Positions 5,372 through 5,413 of a DNA stretch of 5,413 nt are shown here, in pieces. A model generated the notes under the pieces. The model had not been told where the DNA came from. It made no database searches and was given only the letters and a program-made list of their open reading frames with translations. The stretch comes from Chloroflexota bacterium. Lineage in GTDB: Bacteria; Chloroflexota; Anaerolineae; Promineifilales; Promineifilaceae. Each line of letters starts with the position of its first letter. The first letter of the stretch is position 1. The DNA is taken from NCBI GenBank assembly GCA_024640485.1, contig JAHEEY010000343.1:1-5413 (forward strand), in the 5' to 3' direction. A program made the translations under genes and the position numbers.

Positions 5372-5389
5372 ACAGTAGTTCCGTACTGT
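5372..5389. repeat. Short inverted repeat near the right edge
   Basis: ACAGTA (5372-5377) and TACTGT (5384-5389) are perfect complements around GTTCCG. No T-tract follows on the plus strand. The rest of 5250-5413 is A-rich with no gene visible. Confidence 0.3.
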
Positions 5390-5413
5390 AAAAACAACGG
5401 AAAAAACTCTTTA

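Noticed and set aside
5216..5400. Repeated ACAACGG motifs (near 3401, 5217 and 5394) as transposase binding sites
   Set aside because: Too short and irregularly spaced to separate from chance in AT-rich sequence.
1..5413. CRISPR array, tRNA or rRNA
   Set aside because: No regularly spaced direct repeats, tRNA T-loop signature or rRNA-like segment was seen on either strand.

Overview
This is a bacterial window: sigma70-type promoters, Shine-Dalgarno sequences, intrinsic terminators, ATG and GTG starts, and moderately high GC in the coding parts with AT-rich intergenic gaps. The phylum cannot be read from the sequence alone. Some proteins remind me of hypothetical proteins of Chloroflexota, but that is recollection and was not tested.

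Left part (1-1545), minus strand, ordinary metabolism: the N-terminal half of an EamA/DMT-family membrane transporter runs off the left edge (1-458, GTG start). It is preceded by a complete MBL-fold metallo-hydrolase (646-1545) with the full zinc-ligand set.

Middle and right part (about 1590-5332), accessory-looking: a 437-residue protein of unknown function with two likely helix-turn-helix regions lies on the minus strand (1598-2911). A 520-base gene-free gap follows, holding a strong candidate small RNA (about 2988-3137) with promoter, 10-11 bp closing stem around three hairpins, and intrinsic terminator. The same gap also holds nested inverted repeats that look like an operator. Next comes a two-gene plus-strand operon: an ExeA/TniB/TnsC-like AAA ATPase (3432-4298) and, 7 bases later, a basic protein with an AT-hook-like motif and two ribbon-helix-helix-like segments (4306-4863). 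A second gene-free gap (4864-5413) holds another candidate small RNA (about 5124-5249), driven by a perfect TTGACA-17-TATAAT promoter and ended by an intrinsic terminator.

A near-perfect inverted repeat of about 20 bases (1589-1608 and 5312-5332) brackets the HTH gene, both RNAs and the ATPase operon. Read inward, both arms begin TGT, as Tn7/Tn402/Mu-type ends do, but no DDE transposase is in the window and no 5-base target duplication is visible. My working picture is a small mobile or plasmid-derived module: an ATPase and a DNA-binding partner, probably autoregulated, flanked by two independently transcribed structured RNAs. The parts are seen in the sequence. That they form one system is inference.
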